Of a stretch of 64,000 bases of DNA, positions 43,819-56,093 are shown piece after piece. Within the stretch, counting starts at the first letter, position 1, and each line of letters begins with the position of its first letter. This DNA is from Zea mays (Eukaryota; Streptophyta; Magnoliopsida; Poales; Poaceae): NCBI RefSeq assembly GCF_902167145.1, contig NC_050096.1, forward strand, positions 84,068,683-84,132,682, read 5' to 3'. The position numbers were made by a program, and so were the translations under genes. Under the pieces are notes generated by a model, which worked only from the letters and a program-made list of their open reading frames with translations, was not told the origin of the DNA and ran no database searches.

Positions 43819-46800
43819 GTAGCCCCCGAGCCTCGAAGGGAGTGTTAGCACTCGCTTGGAGGCTTGCGTCGCACTTTTTTGCAAGGGGACCAGCCTTCCT
43901 CGGTTGCGTTTTGTTCCAGTGGGTGCGCGCGAGCGCACCCGCCGGGTGTAGCCCCCGAGGCCTCGGAGGAGTGGTTTGACTCCTCCGAGGTCTTAATGCC
44001 TCGCGTAATGCTTCGGCTGTTCTGGTCGTTCCCTCATGCGTGCTGGCCGTAGCCCGGGTGTACGGACGGGTCCCAAGTTCTCGGGCTGGTATGTTGACGC
44101 TGTCAACGGTTCGGCCGGAGCCTGGTTTGCGAGAGCAGCCCCCGAGCCTCTACACAGGGTGAGAGGGCGATCAGGGACAGACTCGACTTTTTTACATACG
44201 CCCCTGCGTCGCCTTTCCGCAAGGAGGGGGGGAAAGCGCCATGTTGCCCTCGGTGGGCGCCAAACATGGTGTCTCCGGTAAGCTGCAGGCGGGTAATCCG
44301 AGTGGACGTCCGTGCCCCATTCGTTAGGGGTCGGCTAGAGGCCCGGAGGCGCGCCCAAAAGTACCTGCGGGTGATCTGCCGGACCCGGTCCCCTGGCGAC
44401 GGGGTCCGAGGGCTCGATGCCTCCCTCTGATGGGATTCCGTTACAAGATCGTTCCCGCTGGTCTCGGAAATGTCCTAGGGTACCTCGGGAGCGCAGCCCG
44501 AGCCTTGGTTATGTATCGAACGTACCCATGGTCATCCCTCGCTCTATGTCTGAGGCGGCTGTGAACCCTTCGGGGGCTAGCCTTCGAACCCCTGATCAGT
44601 AGTGGGCGCGGAGCCCGAGTAGCCTGAGGCGGCCGTTGAACCCTTCTGAGGGGCCGGCCTTCGAACCTCTGACCAGTAGTGGGTGTGGAGCCCACGAGCT
44701 CTGAGGCGGCTGTTGAACCCTTCCGAGGGGCTAGCCTTTGAACCTCTGATCAGTAGGGAGGCTCGGAGCCTGGTTCCTTCCCGGGGAAGGATCCTTTTCG
44801 GGGTATCCCCCTTTCTCGGTCCCTGTTGCAAGAGAGAGAAAGAGGAAAAAAGGAAAAGGATACGAAATCGAACGACGCGGCGTACCTTTTTTGACGTGGT
44901 CATTATGGCGAAGGCGAAGCGTCACTCGCTTCTCCTGCCAGTGGCGCCGCCTTTCCCGCCGTGGAGTTAATGCGACGGGACGTGCGGTTCGTGGGGCGGC
45001 CGTTGCGCGTGCACGAGCCATTCGAGGAACGGAACACAAGCGCGTTGTCTTCACGCCGTGAGAGAGGGTTCTCTCATTGCCCCTGGATGGGATGTAAGCT
45101 TGGCTGACGACGTGACCGCTGCTCCTGCCCGCCTGCCACCGCCATTACTGCCGGCCCATTTTTGGCCGCATTGACCGTCGTGCCAGGCTGGCGCTGCTTT
45201 GTCGTGCGCTGGGTCGCCTCGAGTCGCGGTATTGGTTCCGCAGTCGAGGAGGCGCGGTGGTGGCGCAAGTGGCGGTGCAGTTGCATGCACGAAGCATTCG
45301 GCACGCCGGTTGCATGACGCGTGGGCCTGGGCCTCCATGTTGGGCGTGTTGGGAGTCAGAAAAGTGCGCCCACTTGGCGCGGTTGCATGCCGCCTGCATG
45401 GCTGCCCGCCCTTTTGCCCGCTGGTCTGGGCAAAAGTGGAGAGCCGCTTGTAACCGCTGGGCGGTTGTACGCACCGCGCATGGCGGTTTGGCTTCTTCTG
45501 CTCTGAGCCGGCTTGCATGACGTGTGGGACCCAGCCCCCGCGCCGTAGGGGAGGACCTTGGAGCGTGTTGGAGAAGACTCAGCCCATGACGGCTGGGGAC
45601 GCAAGTAGGGAGAGTCGCCTTTAAAAAGGAGGGTGACCCCCTTGGAAGGCGACCATGTCTTCGCGCTCCCTTATGCATCGTGTCTTTCCACCTTCCAAGC
45701 CCCCGGATGGGGGATACCCGCCGTCATTCCGCCTCGTCGTTGGAGGAACACAACTCCGTGGGAGTTGGTACCTTTCAGCCATCGTTCGGCTTCAAGGATT
45801 TTCATCAGCCAGCCCGGCTGTACCCCTCCACCGGCGGTCACCCGAGACGGTGACCACCAGCCCCTGGGTGGGGAGAAGCAAGCCGGGCTGCGATCTTGGT
45901 CCCACCCTCAGCTTCAAGGATGTTCATCATCCTCGCTGGGGTGGAGGCCGGGCTGAGCCGGAGCTCTACCTCCCGCGCGGGTTCGTGGGTCGGCCCCTCC
46001 TTCGGCGTTTGAGGGAGAGGGCGCTCACTGGCCCTGCGGGCGGGTCGGACTTCGACAACGCGGGGCTGGTCGACGGCGGGCGTCGTCAGCCTCAGCGCGT
46101 CGGGCTCGTCGGCTTGGCTCCCGGTGCCCCCTCCTGCCGGAAGGCGGCTGCCGCACCGTGTGCACGGGAGGACCGCCCAAGATATCGCGCGCTGCCAGGG
46201 CGGCGTTCGTGTTCTGGGGCGGTCCTGCCTTTGCACCGGTACGGCGCCTCCGCGCGGAGGTCGGTGCCCCACTCGTCCGGGAGGATCTGAGTGGGGATCT
46301 GCCGGAGGGCTGACGGCCCCTGTCGTCGGTGCCGAGGTGGAGGCGGCTCGAGAAGTCCCAGTTGCCGACGGGATCACCGCCACCATCCGCGCTTCGGGCC
46401 TCCGGCTCTTTGTACTTGTCCTCGCCCCTCGAGCGTCAGCGTGGGCGAGGGCAAGATTGCAGCAACATCCGCCCTGAGGCCCTTGCTGCTGTAGTTCGGC
46501 CACCCGAAGCGGGGGTCGCTGTTGTTGCTGCCGGAGCGGGCGACGACGAGCCGCCCGTCGGTCTTCTGTTGCTCCGCAGGCCCCCCCATCGAGTGGGGTT
46601 GTTCGTACCTGCGGAGGTGGAACCGGAGTTCCGTTTGTAATGGCACTTTGAATGCCAGTGTTTTTGTTCATTGTGGCTGTCGAGGCCTGAACATGTATGT
46701 ATTTTTTCCTCATTTTCGAGCACTAAGACTCGCCTGTTGGTTGTCTGAACCGCTTCACCAAGCGCGAGTCGCCCCGTGTAAAGGTGATGAGTGAGGTATC

Positions 46801-47940
46801 CGTATCCCGGAGGCATAGGAGTCCCTCGGCTCGGTCAGCCTTGTTGCCCGAGGCTTCTCTCGCTTAGTTAAAGGAACCCCTCGGCCGCTCTTCGATGAGC
46901 CGAGGCCAGGGGTAGTGGTGTTAGCGCAGACAGAGGCAGAGTTGGCTCGAAAAGAAGACCTGGTCGGCCGGAGCCTGGCCGGGTCGTCCGTTAGCGGGAC
47001 CGACGCCGGAATTTACCTGCCGAGGCCTTGGGTCGGGCTGATGTTCTCGGAGGACAGCTGGCTGAGGCCCCGGGGTGACCGGCCGAGCCGCCTGCTCGGG
47101 CCGGGTTCTCGGAGAAGACCCTGGCGGCGATGGCCCGGGCTTGGTGATGACGTTGTCCTCCAGAGCGGAGACCCTTGGACCGCGTCGCCGTCCGAGGCTA
47201 GGTCGGACCTCGCCGAAGGTGTTGTCGATGCCGAGGGTGCTGCTGCTCCCTTTAGCCGTCGAGATCCGAGCCTGCAGGATCGGATTATCTTGTAGCGTGT
47301 GTTTTCTGCGGCCGCCGAGGCCAAAACACACCCTCGCCGTGTTGTAAAGCCGCGTCTCTTTTCCTCTTATTTCGAGCATCTGGACTTTTTTGTTGGTAAC
47401 AGAATTGTTTGTGCGAGCGAGAGTTGCTTCTCACGGAAGGTGATGAGTGAGGTATCCGTATCCCGGGGGCGTAGGAGTCCCTCGGCTCGGTCGGCCTTGC
47501 CGCTTACGCGCACTCTTACCCGTCCATGGGGTTCTGTCACCGACGCAGTCGAGAAGGCTCGAAGAATCGCTCCGGCAGAAGAGCTTCCGAGCGTGAAGAC
47601 TTGTTCGGTCCGCGGAATCACTTATCCGAACGTGAGTTACTTATCGCAGAAGGTGATGAGTGAGGTATCCGTATCCCGGAGGCATAGGAGTCCCTCGGCT
47701 CGGTCAGCCTTGGCTGCTTATGTGTACTCCGTCGTTTTCGGGATCCACTTTCGAAGTAGTCGAAAAGCACGAAAGACATTCTGGCAGAAAAGATCTTTTT
47801 TCGAGGAAAATTTCGACGCAGAGAGGGTTCCCCCCTTTTAGCCCCCGAGGGAGGGTCGAGCTTTGCCGAGGCAAGGCTGACCCTTCCTTGATGACTAAAC
47901 TTTGCGTGGGAGCGAGGTATATGAACAACTTGAAAACATC
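43819..47940 (-). other. Huck-B 3' non-coding region (4.1 kb)
   Basis: Collinear with Huck-A 22831-26696. Includes the 75-bp tandem repeat (44551-44779), the three dispersed 55-bp blocks (about 46790-47710) and the possible antisense ORF at 45655. It is longer than in Huck-A mainly between about 46000 and 46600, where GC-rich sequence is present that Huck-A lacks or has in a different form. Confidence 0.8.
45655..46290 (+). CDS. Possible antisense ORF in the Huck-B 3' region
   Basis: A frame of 211 codons starts at the same ATG context as 24669 in Huck-A and shares its first 50 or so residues. The TTTAAAAAG at 45620-45628 is the TATA-like candidate. No known domain is seen. The C-terminal half is Arg/Gly/Pro-rich, as expected of GC-rich non-coding DNA. 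Confidence 0.3.
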   Translation: MSSRSLMHRVFPPSKPPDGGYPPSFRLVVGGTQLRGSWYLSAIVRLQGFSSASPAVPLHRRSPETVTTSPWVGRSKPGCDLGPTLSFKDVHHPRWGGGRAEPELYLPRGFVGRPLLRRLRERALTGPAGGSDFDNAGLVDGGRRQPQRVGLVGLAPGAPSCRKAAAAPCAREDRPRYRALPGRRSCSGAVLPLHRYGASARRSVPHSSGRI

Positions 47941-49429
47941 TTAAGGGTAGAAGCGACGTAGTTGTTGGATGTTCCAAGCGTTGTTGTAGACCTCGCCTTG
48001 ACTGTTGGCCAGCTTGTATGTTCCGGGCTTCAGAACTTTGGCGATGACGAACGGCCCCTCCCAGGGGGCGTGAGCTTGTGCCGCCCTCGGGCATCTTGTC
48101 GCAGCCGAAGCACCAAGTCGCCCCACCTGGAGGTCTCGGAACCGGACCCCTCGGGCGTGGTAGCGTCGCATGGACTGCTGGTACCGCGCCGAGTGTAGTA
48201 AGGCCCTGTCCTGAGCCTCTTCCAGCTGGTCCAGCGAGTCTTCTCGACTAGCTTGGTTGCTTTGGCTGGCATAGGCCCTTGTCCTCGGGGAGCCGTATTC
48301 CAGGTCTGTGGGCAAGATGGCCTTGGCACCATAGACTAGAAAGAACGGCGTGAAGCCCGTGGCTCGGCTCGGTGTTGTCCTCAGGCTCCAGACCACCGAG
48401 GGGAGTTCCTTCATCCATCGCTTGCCGAACTTGTTGAGGTCGTTGTAGATCCGAGGCTTGAGTCCTTGTAGAATCATGCTGTTGGCACGCTCTACTTGCC
48501 CATTTGACATGGGGTGAGCTACGGCGGCCTAGTCCACCCGGATGTGGTGATCCTCGCAGAAGTCCAGGAACTTTCTGCCGGTGAACTGGGTGCCGTTGTC
48601 GGTGATGATGGAGTTTGGGACCCCGAAACGATGGATGATGTTGGTGAAGAACGCCACCGCCTGCTCGGACCTGATGCTGTTTAGGGGTCCGACCTCGATC
48701 CACTTGGAGAATTTGTCGATGGCGACCAACATGTGCGTGTAGCCCCTGGGTGCCTTCTGCAAGGGGCCGACGAGGTCCAGGCCCCACACAGCAAAAGGCC
48801 AGGTGATGGGTATCGTCTGTAGAGCCTGAGCGGGCAGGTGGGTCTGCCTTGCGTAGAACCGACACCCTTCGCAGGTGCGGACAATTCTAGTGGCGTCGGC
48901 CACCGCCGTCGGCCAGTAGAAACCTTGTCGGAAAGCATTTTCGACAAGGGCTCGAGGTGCTGCGTGATGGCCACAAGCCCCCGAGTGTATCTCTCGGAGG
49001 AGTTCCTGACCTTCGGTGATGGAGATGCATCGCTGGAGGATGCCTGAGGGGCTGCGGTGGTAGAGCTCCTTCCCATCTCCCAGCAAGACGAACGACTTGG
49101 CGCGCCGCACCAACCGCCGAGCCTCGGCTCGGTCGAGGGGTAGCTCTCCTCGGTGGAGATATTGCAGGTACGGGGTCTGCCAGTTTTGATCAGGCGTGAC
49201 CCCGCTTTGCTCCCCTTTGACGTGCAGCGTCTCGCCCTCGGGGGCCGAGGGTACCTCGGGCTGAACCGAGGGCACCTCGAGCCGAACCGAGGGTGCCTCG
49301 GACTGAGCCGAGGGTACCTCGGGCTGGGCTGAGGGTGCCTCGGGCTCGGGCGTGTCATCGATCTTGACGGAGGGTTGATGCAGGTCTCGGGAGAAGACGT
49401 CTGAGGGAACTGCTGTTCGCCCCGAGGCT
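47941..49429 (-). pseudogene. pol: Huck-B integrase
   Basis: Zinc finger (HSGACGHH ... CEGCRFYAR) and the acids in GLDLVGP and ITDNGTQF lie in the frame ending at TAG 48529-48531, where Huck-A has TGG. The third acid (VERANS) is in the same frame after the stop. The C-terminal block has two compensating indels near 48060-48120, then PWEGPFVIAKVLKPGTYKL and the LRRFYP end (TAA 47941). Confidence 0.9.
49248..49352 (-). repeat. 21-bp in-frame minisatellite, five units, in the Huck-B linker
   Basis: Units begin at 49248, 49269, 49290, 49311 and 49332. They encode heptads of the form PSAQPEV/PSVRLEV. Huck-A has six units. Confidence 0.88.
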
Positions 49430-51230
49430 ATTTTAGCCAGCTCGTCCGCAGTCTCGTTGTAGCGCCGGGCGATGTGGTTGAGCTCGAGCCCGTAGAACTT
49501 GTCTTCCAGGCGCCGAACCTCATCGCAATAGGCCTCCATCTTCGGGTCGCGGCAGTGGGAGTTCTTCATGACTTGGTCGATGACGAGCTACGAGTCACCG
49601 TGAACGTCGAGGCGTCGGACCCCTAGCTTGATGGCGATCCGCAACCCGTTGACCAGAGCCTCATACTCGGCCACATTGTTGGACGCCGGGAAATGGAGGC
49701 ACAGCACATAGCGTATGTGCTTCCCGAGGGGCGAGATGAAGAGTAGGCCTGCGCCGGCTCCTGTCTTCATCAGCGACCCGTCGAAGAACATGGTCCAGAG
49801 CTCCGGCTGGATTGGAGCTGTTGGGAGCTGAGTGTCGACCCATTCAGCTACGAAGTCCGCCAAGACCTGGGACTTGATGGCCTTCCGAGGGGCGAACGAG
49901 ATTGTCTCGCCCATGATTTCCACCGCCCACTTCGCAATCCTACCTGAGGCCTCCCGGCACTGGATGATCTCCCCCAGGGGAAGGATGACACCACAGTTAC
50001 CGGATGAGACTCGAAGTAGTGTCGCAACTTCCGCCGTGTCAGGATCACCGCATACAGCAGCTTCTGAACTTGTTGGTAGCGGATCTTGGTTTCGGACAGT
50101 ACCTCGCTGACGAAGTAGACTGGCCTCTGGACGGGCAATGCATGCCCCTCTTCTCGTCTCTCAACTACAATCGCGGCGCTAACCACCTGGGTGGTCGCGG
50201 CAACGTTGATCAAGAGGGCTTCTCCGGCAGCGGGGGGCACCAAGATGGGCGCATTCGTGAGGAGCGCCTTCAGGTTCCCGAGGGCTTCCTCGGCCTCAGG
50301 GGTCCAAGTGAAGCACTCGGCCTTCCTTAAGAGGCGGTACAGAGGCAGGCCTCTTTCACCGAGGCGTGAGATGAAGCGACTCAGAGCCGCAAGACATCCC
50401 ATGACCCTCTGTACGCCTTTCAAGTCCTTGATGGGCCCCATGCTGGTGATTGCTGCGATCTTCTCCGGGTTGGCTTCGATGCCCCGCTCGGAGACGATGA
50501 ACCCCAAGAGCATGCCTCGGGGCACCCCGAAGACACACTTTTCGGGATTGAGCTTGACGCCTTTCGCCTTGAGACATCGGAATGTCACTTCAAGGTCGGA
50601 AAGGAGGTCGGAGGCTTTCCTCGTCTTGACCACGATGTCATCGACGTAGGCCTCGATCGTCCGGCCAATGTGTTGGCCGAACACATGGTTCATGCACCGC
50701 TGGTACGTCGCACCCGCATTCCTCAAGCCGAACGGCATGGTGACATAGCAGTACATGCCGAAGGGCGTGATGAAAGAAGTCGCAATCTGGTCGGACTCCT
50801 TCATCCTGATTTGGTGATACCCTGAGTAGGCATCGAGGAAAGACAGGGTTTCGCACCCAGCAGTGGAATCCACGATTTGATCGATGCGAGGCAGAGGGTA
50901 GGGAACCTTCGGACATGCTTTGTTTAGACCAGTGTAGTCTACACACATCCGCCATTTCCCTCCTTTCTTTCTCACAAGCACAGGGTTGGCAAGCCATTCG
51001 GGATGGAATACCTCTTTGATGAACCCTGCCGCCATTAGCTTGTGGATCTCCTCACCTATGGCTCTGCGCTTTTATTCGTCGAATCGGCACAGAGACTGCT
51101 TGACGGGTCGGGCTCCGGCTCGGATGTCCAGCGAGTGCTCGGCGACATCCCTCGGTATGCCGGGCATGTCCGAGGGACTCCACGCGAAGACATCGGCGTT
51201 TGCACGGAGAAAGTAGACGAGCACTGCTTC
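49430..51230 (-). pseudogene. pol: Huck-B reverse transcriptase, RNase H and second RNase H
   Basis: RT has catalytic YVDD at 50637-50648 and is open from 51035 to about 49980. TAA 51072-51074 lies upstream of it. A 1-bp deletion near 49978, in a G run where Huck-A has one more G, shifts the frame before the end of the first RNase H. The second RNase H (LWTMFFDGSLMKTGAGAG) is in the frame of 49588-49923 and is cut by TAG 49588-49590, where Huck-A keeps CAG. The remainder continues from 49569. Confidence 0.9.
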
Positions 51231-54200
51231 CTATTTGGGACCGAGCTCGGAGCCGATCCGGATCTATTTGGAGGCGTCGCCGCTGGGGTCGAGGGGGACG
51301 GACTTAACCGTCTCCACGAGCTCGAAGTTGCCGGCATGACGCTTTACGTCTGGCACCTCCTTAGAGAGGCTCTCCAGGTCGGCGATGAGGGTCTCGGACT
51401 CGGCGAGGGCCTCGGCGTACTCCATGCACTCCACGTCGCATTCGAACGCGTGTTTGTACGTGGGGCCGACGGTGATGATCCCGTTGGGGCCCGGCATCTT
51501 GAGCTTCAGGTAGGTGTAGTTGGGGACGGCCATGAACTTCGCGTAGCATGGCCTTCCCAGTACCGCGTGGTAGGTTCCTCGGAACCCGACCACCTCGAAC
51601 GTCAGGGTCTCCCTTCAGAAGTTGGAGGGTGTTCCGAAGCAGACGGGAAGGTCGAATTGTCCAAGGGGCTGGACGCGCTTCCCGGGGATGATCCCATGGA
51701 AAGGCGCAGCGCCCGCCCGGACCGAGGACAGATCGATACGCAGAAGCCCGAGGGTCTCAGCGTAGATGATGTTGAGGCTGCTGCCTCCGTCCATGAGGAC
51801 CTTGGTGAGCCTGACGTCGCTGATGATGGGGTAGACGACGAGCGGGTATTTCCCCGGGCTCGGCACATGGTCGGGGTGGTCGGCTTGGTCGAAGGTGATG
51901 GGCTTGTCGGACCAGTCTAAGTAGACTGGCGCCGCCACCTTCACCGAACAGACCTCCCGGTGCTCTTGCTTGCGGTGCCGAGCCGAGGCGTTTGCCGCTT
52001 GCCCACCGTAGATCATGAAGCAGTCGCGGACCTCGTAGAACTCTCCTGCCTGGTGATCTTCCCTCTTGTCGTCGTCGCGGGCCCTGCCACCCTCCGCGGG
52101 TGGCCCGGCCCTGTGGAAGTGGCGTCGAAGCATGACGCACTCCTCAAGGGTGTGCTTGACGGGCCCCTGGTGATAGGGGCACGGCTCCTTGAGCATCTTG
52201 TCGAAGAGGTTGGCACCTTCGGGGGGTTTCCGAGGGTTCTTGTACTCGGCGGCGGCGACAAGGTCCGCGTCGGCGGCGTCGCGTTTCGCTTGCGACTTCT
52301 TCCTGCCCTTCTTCTTGGCGCCGCGATGAGTTGACGCCTCGGGGGCATCTTCCGATGGGTGGCCCTGGGGCTGCTTGTCCTTCCGGAAGATAGCCTCGAC
52401 CGCCTCCTGGCCGGAGGCGAACTTGGTGGCGATGTCCATCAGCTCGCTCGCCCTGGTGGGGGTCTTGCGACCCAGCTTGCTCACCAGGTCGCGGCAGGTG
52501 GTGCCAGCGAGGAACGCGCCGATGACATCCGAGTCGGTGATGTTGGGCAGCTCGATGCGCTGCTTCGAGAATCGCCGGATGTAGTCCCGGAGAGACTCTC
52601 CCGGCTGCTGTCGGCAGCTTCAGAGGTCCCAGGAATTCTCGGGGCGCACGTACGTGCCCTGGAAATTGTCGGCGAAAGCTTGGACTAGGTCGTCCCAGTT
52701 GGAGATCTGCCCCGGAGGCAGGTGCTCCAACCAGGCGCGGGCGGTGTCAGAGAGAAACAGGGGGGGTTGCGGATGATGAGGTTGTCATCGTCCGTTCCAC
52801 CCAGTTGGCAGGCCAGACGGTAGTCCGCGAGCCACAGTTCCGGTCTCGTCTCCCCCGAGTACTTTGCGATAGTAGTCGGGGGTCGGAACCGGGTCGGGAA
52901 CGGCGCCCGTCGTATGGCCCCGCTGAAGGCCTGCGGACCGGGTGGTTCGGGCGAGGGGCTCCGATTCTCCCCGCTGTCGTAGCGTTCCCCACGCCTAGGG
53001 TGGTAGCCTCGGCGTACCCTCTCGTCGAGGTGGGCTCGACGGTCGCGGTGATGGTGCTCGTTGCCGAGGCGACCCGGGGCCGCAGGCGCTGTGTTGCGCG
53101 TGTGCCCGGTGTAGACCGAGGCTCCCCGCATGAATCGGGAAGTCGCGGCATGAGGTTCCGAGGGGTACCCCTGCCTTCGGGAGGCGGAGCTCTCGGCCCG
53201 TCGGACCGTGGCGCCTTCCAGGAGATTCTTGAGCTCTCCCTGGATTCGCCGCCCCTCGGTGGTTGATGGCTCCGGCATCGCGCGGAGGAGCATTGCTGCT
53301 GCAGCCAGGTTCTAGCCGACCCCACTAGATGCGGGTGGCGGCCTGACCCTGACGTCGTCGGCGATGCGGTGCTGGAAGCCCTGGGGTAGATGACGTATTT
53401 CTCCGGCCGGAGGTTGGCCCGCCTATGTCTGCCCGACGTCCCGGCGGATCGGCTCAAGCGCTCCTGCTCCCTCGTCGAGCCTGGCCTGCTCCCCGCGGAT
53501 TTGCTCGAGCTGTGGGTCATGGCCCCCCGCCTGAACGGGGACCACAGCTAGCTCCCGTGGGATGTCAACGCGAGGCACCGGCCTAGGGAGGTCACCGTCC
53601 TCCGGCATGACGAGATGGTTGCCTTCGGAGGGACCCCCTAGATCGACGTGGAAACATTCACGGCTTGGGCCGCAGTCCTCGTCGCCGAGGCTACGGCTAC
53701 CGTCGGAACAGTTGGAAAGGCAGTAGTCGCATGCGGTCATGAAGTCCCGCATGGCACTGGGGTTGCCAAGTCCAGAGAAATCCCAACAGAAGCTGGGCTC
53801 GTCGTCTTCCTCGGACCCAGAGGGTTTGGACTCGCCTCTACGAGAGCGCCCGCCAAAGCGAAGCCGCTAGGCGGGTCGAGGCTGAATCCGAATGGCGTGG
53901 GATAGGAATCGGTCGGTACCTCTTGGTTGACGGGCGGTGATGAAGTCACGTCGGGGACTGACTGCACCGTCGTCTCAGGTACGAGGGTGACACCCAGCAA
54001 GGCTTCCGCGAGCGTGCTGGCGTCGTCCGTTTGCTCGGGATTGGCGTGTCGCGGGGAGATAGCGCTCGTCTTCGTCTCAAACGCGAGGTCGATGCCCGGC
54101 GTGCCCCCCGTTGAGGTGCTGGCGCTATCGACTCGCTCGACAGCCGACGAGGCGCTGCCTCCTGCTTGGCCTTGGTTGCCCCGCCCCCTCCTCCGTCGGC

Positions 54201-54417
54201 GGGGAAGATGACGGGGCGAGCTCGAGGGTTGTTCTTCCACCACGCGGGGAAGACGTCGTCGATTCCGCCGCCGGCGGGCGGGCTGTCGGCCGCCATTGTC
54301 GCTGTCGCCCGGCGGTGGAAGGAGTATCATGTCGTAGCCGCCGTCGAGGGACATGAACTCAAGGCTCCCGAAACGGAGCACCGTCCCGGGTCGGAGAGGT
54401 TGCTGGAGACTGCCCAT
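51231..54417 (-). pseudogene. gag: Huck-B gag and protease (heavily broken)
   Basis: ATG 54417 opens the frame. Compared with Huck-A, 61 bp are missing at 53816-53824 between two copies of CCCAGAGGG, shifting the frame. Then come TAG 53423 (TGG in Huck-A), TAG 53312 (CAG in Huck-A), a 1-bp deletion near 52770, TGA 52620 (CGA in Huck-A), TGA 51615 (CGA in Huck-A), TAG 51264 (CAG in Huck-A) and TAG 51231, which Huck-A shares. The capsid domain, the C-X2-H/H-X4-C motif and the protease VLMDGGSSLNIIY are all still recognisable. Confidence 0.9.
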
Positions 54418-54459
54418 CTGGAGCTTGACGGGAAGATGTTCGTCAACACGCAGCAGGTC

Positions 54460-54477
54460 CCTACCTGGCGCGCCAAC
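54460..54477 (-). other. Huck-B primer-binding site
   Basis: GTTGGCGCGCCAGGTAGG on the minus strand, directly after the LTR end and identical to Huck-A and Huck-C. Confidence 0.75.
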
Positions 54478-56093
54478 TGTCGGCGTTTCGAGACCGGGGG
54501 GTCCCTAAGCCGACGAGTGAAATGTCGCCGCGTGCCCCAGCCCAGATGGGTCGGCGCGAGGCCGAGCGCGAAGGGGTGAAGTGAGGTGGTCGGAGATGGG
54601 CGTGAAGGAGGTGGAAATCCCGCGGCCTTCGTGTTCATCCCGCGCCCAGGTCGGGTGCGCTTGCAGTAGGGGGTTACAAGCGTCCACGCGGGAGAGGGAG
54701 CGAGCGGTCTCACGCGAGCGCCTGTCTCGTCCTCGTCCCCGCGCGGCCAACCCTCTCTAAGAGGGCCCTGGTCCTTCCTTTTATAGGCGTAAGGAGAGGA
54801 TCCAGATGTACAATGGGGGGTGTAGCAGAGTGCTATGTGTCTAGCGGAGGAGAGCAAGCGCCCTAAGTACATGCCGTTGTGGCAGCCGGAGAGATTTTGG
54901 CACCCAGCTGGTGTGATGTCGTGGCCGTCGGAGGAGCGCTGGAGCCTGGCGGAGGGACAGCTGTCGGAGCTGTTGAGTCCTTGCTGACGTCCTCTTGCTT
55001 CCGTAAGGGGGCTGAGAGCCGCCGTCGTCATAGAGTATGCGGGGCGCCATCATTGCCTATCTGGCGGAGTGAGCCAGATGGGACGCTGGTCTTGTTCCCC
55101 GTGGCCCGAGTCAGCTTGGGGTAGGGTGATGATGGTGCCTCCTGTTGACGTGGCTGGTCTGCGCCCTAGGTTGGGCGGTGTGGAAGCTCCTCCGAAGCCG
55201 AGGTCGAGTCTGTCTTCCGTGGCCGAGGTCGAGTCCGAGCCCCTGGGTCGGGCGAGGCGGAGACCGTTGGCTGAGGCCAGGGTGGAGTCCGAGCCCTGGG
55301 GTCGGGCGAAGCGGAGTTCGTCGTCTTCTGGGGCTGAGCCCAAGTCCGAGCCCTAGGTCGGGCGGAGCGGAGTTCGCCGTCTTCCAGGACTTAGCCCGAG
55401 TCCGAGCCCTGGGTCGGGCGGAGCGGAATTCGCCGTCTTCTGGGGCTGAGCCCAAGTCCGAGCCCTGGGTCGGGCGGAGCGGAGTTCGCCGTCTTCCGGG
55501 ACTTAGTCCGAGTCCGAGCCCTGGGTCGGGCGGAGCGGAGTTCGCCGTCTTCTGGGGCTGAGCCCAAGTGCGAGCCCTGGGTCGGGCGGAGCGGAGTTTC
55601 TTATGGTGCATGCGGCCGGGCCTGACTGCCTGTCAGCCTCACTCTGTCAAGTGGCACCGCAGTCGGAGCGGCGCAGGCGGCGCTGTCTTTCTGTCAGGCC
55701 GGTCAGTGGAGCGGCGAAGTGACGGCGGTCACTTCGGCTCTGTCGGCTGAAGGGCGCACGTCAGGATAAAGGCGTTAGGCTGCCTTTGCATTAAATGCTC
55801 CTGCGATTCGGTCGGCGCGGCGATTTGGTCAGGGTTGCTTCTTGGCGAAGACAGGGCCTCGGGCGAGCCGGAAATACGTTAGCCGCTGGAGGGGGGCCTC
55901 GGGCGAGGCGGAGATCCTTCGGGGTTGGCTGCCCTTGTCCGAGGCTAGGCTCGGGCGGGGCGTGATCGTGTCCCTCGAATGGACCGATCCCTGACTTAAT
56001 CGCACCCATCAGGCCTTTGCAGCTTTATGCTGATGGGGGTTACCAGCTGAGAATTAGGAGCCTTGAGGGTACCCCTAATTATGGTCCCCAACA
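54478..56093 (-). repeat. Huck-B 5' LTR (1,616 bp)
   Basis: Contains a TATA box at 54779-54785 and five full 56-bp units between about 55310 and 55590, alternating the CTTCTGGGGCTGAG and CTTCCGGGACTTAG variants. The PBS lies at 54460-54477. Confidence 0.92.
54779..54785 (-). promoter_or_regulatory. Huck-B LTR TATA box
   Basis: The minus strand reads GCCTATAAAAGGAAGGACC, the same block and place as in Huck-A. Confidence 0.7.

Larger units (their letters stand above)
42199..56093 (-). mobile_element. Huck-B: Huck/Flip-type Ty3/gypsy element, 13,895 bp
   Basis: Same family, structure and orientation as Huck-A. The target duplication AATCT is perfect (42194-42198 and 56094-56098). LTRs lie at 54478-56093 (5') and 42199-43818 (3'). 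The outermost bases of the 5' LTR are TGTTGGGG rather than TGTCGGGG. It is far more damaged than Huck-A, with at least nine in-frame stops and four frameshifting indels in gag-pol, yet its LTR pair is still very similar. Confidence 0.93.
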
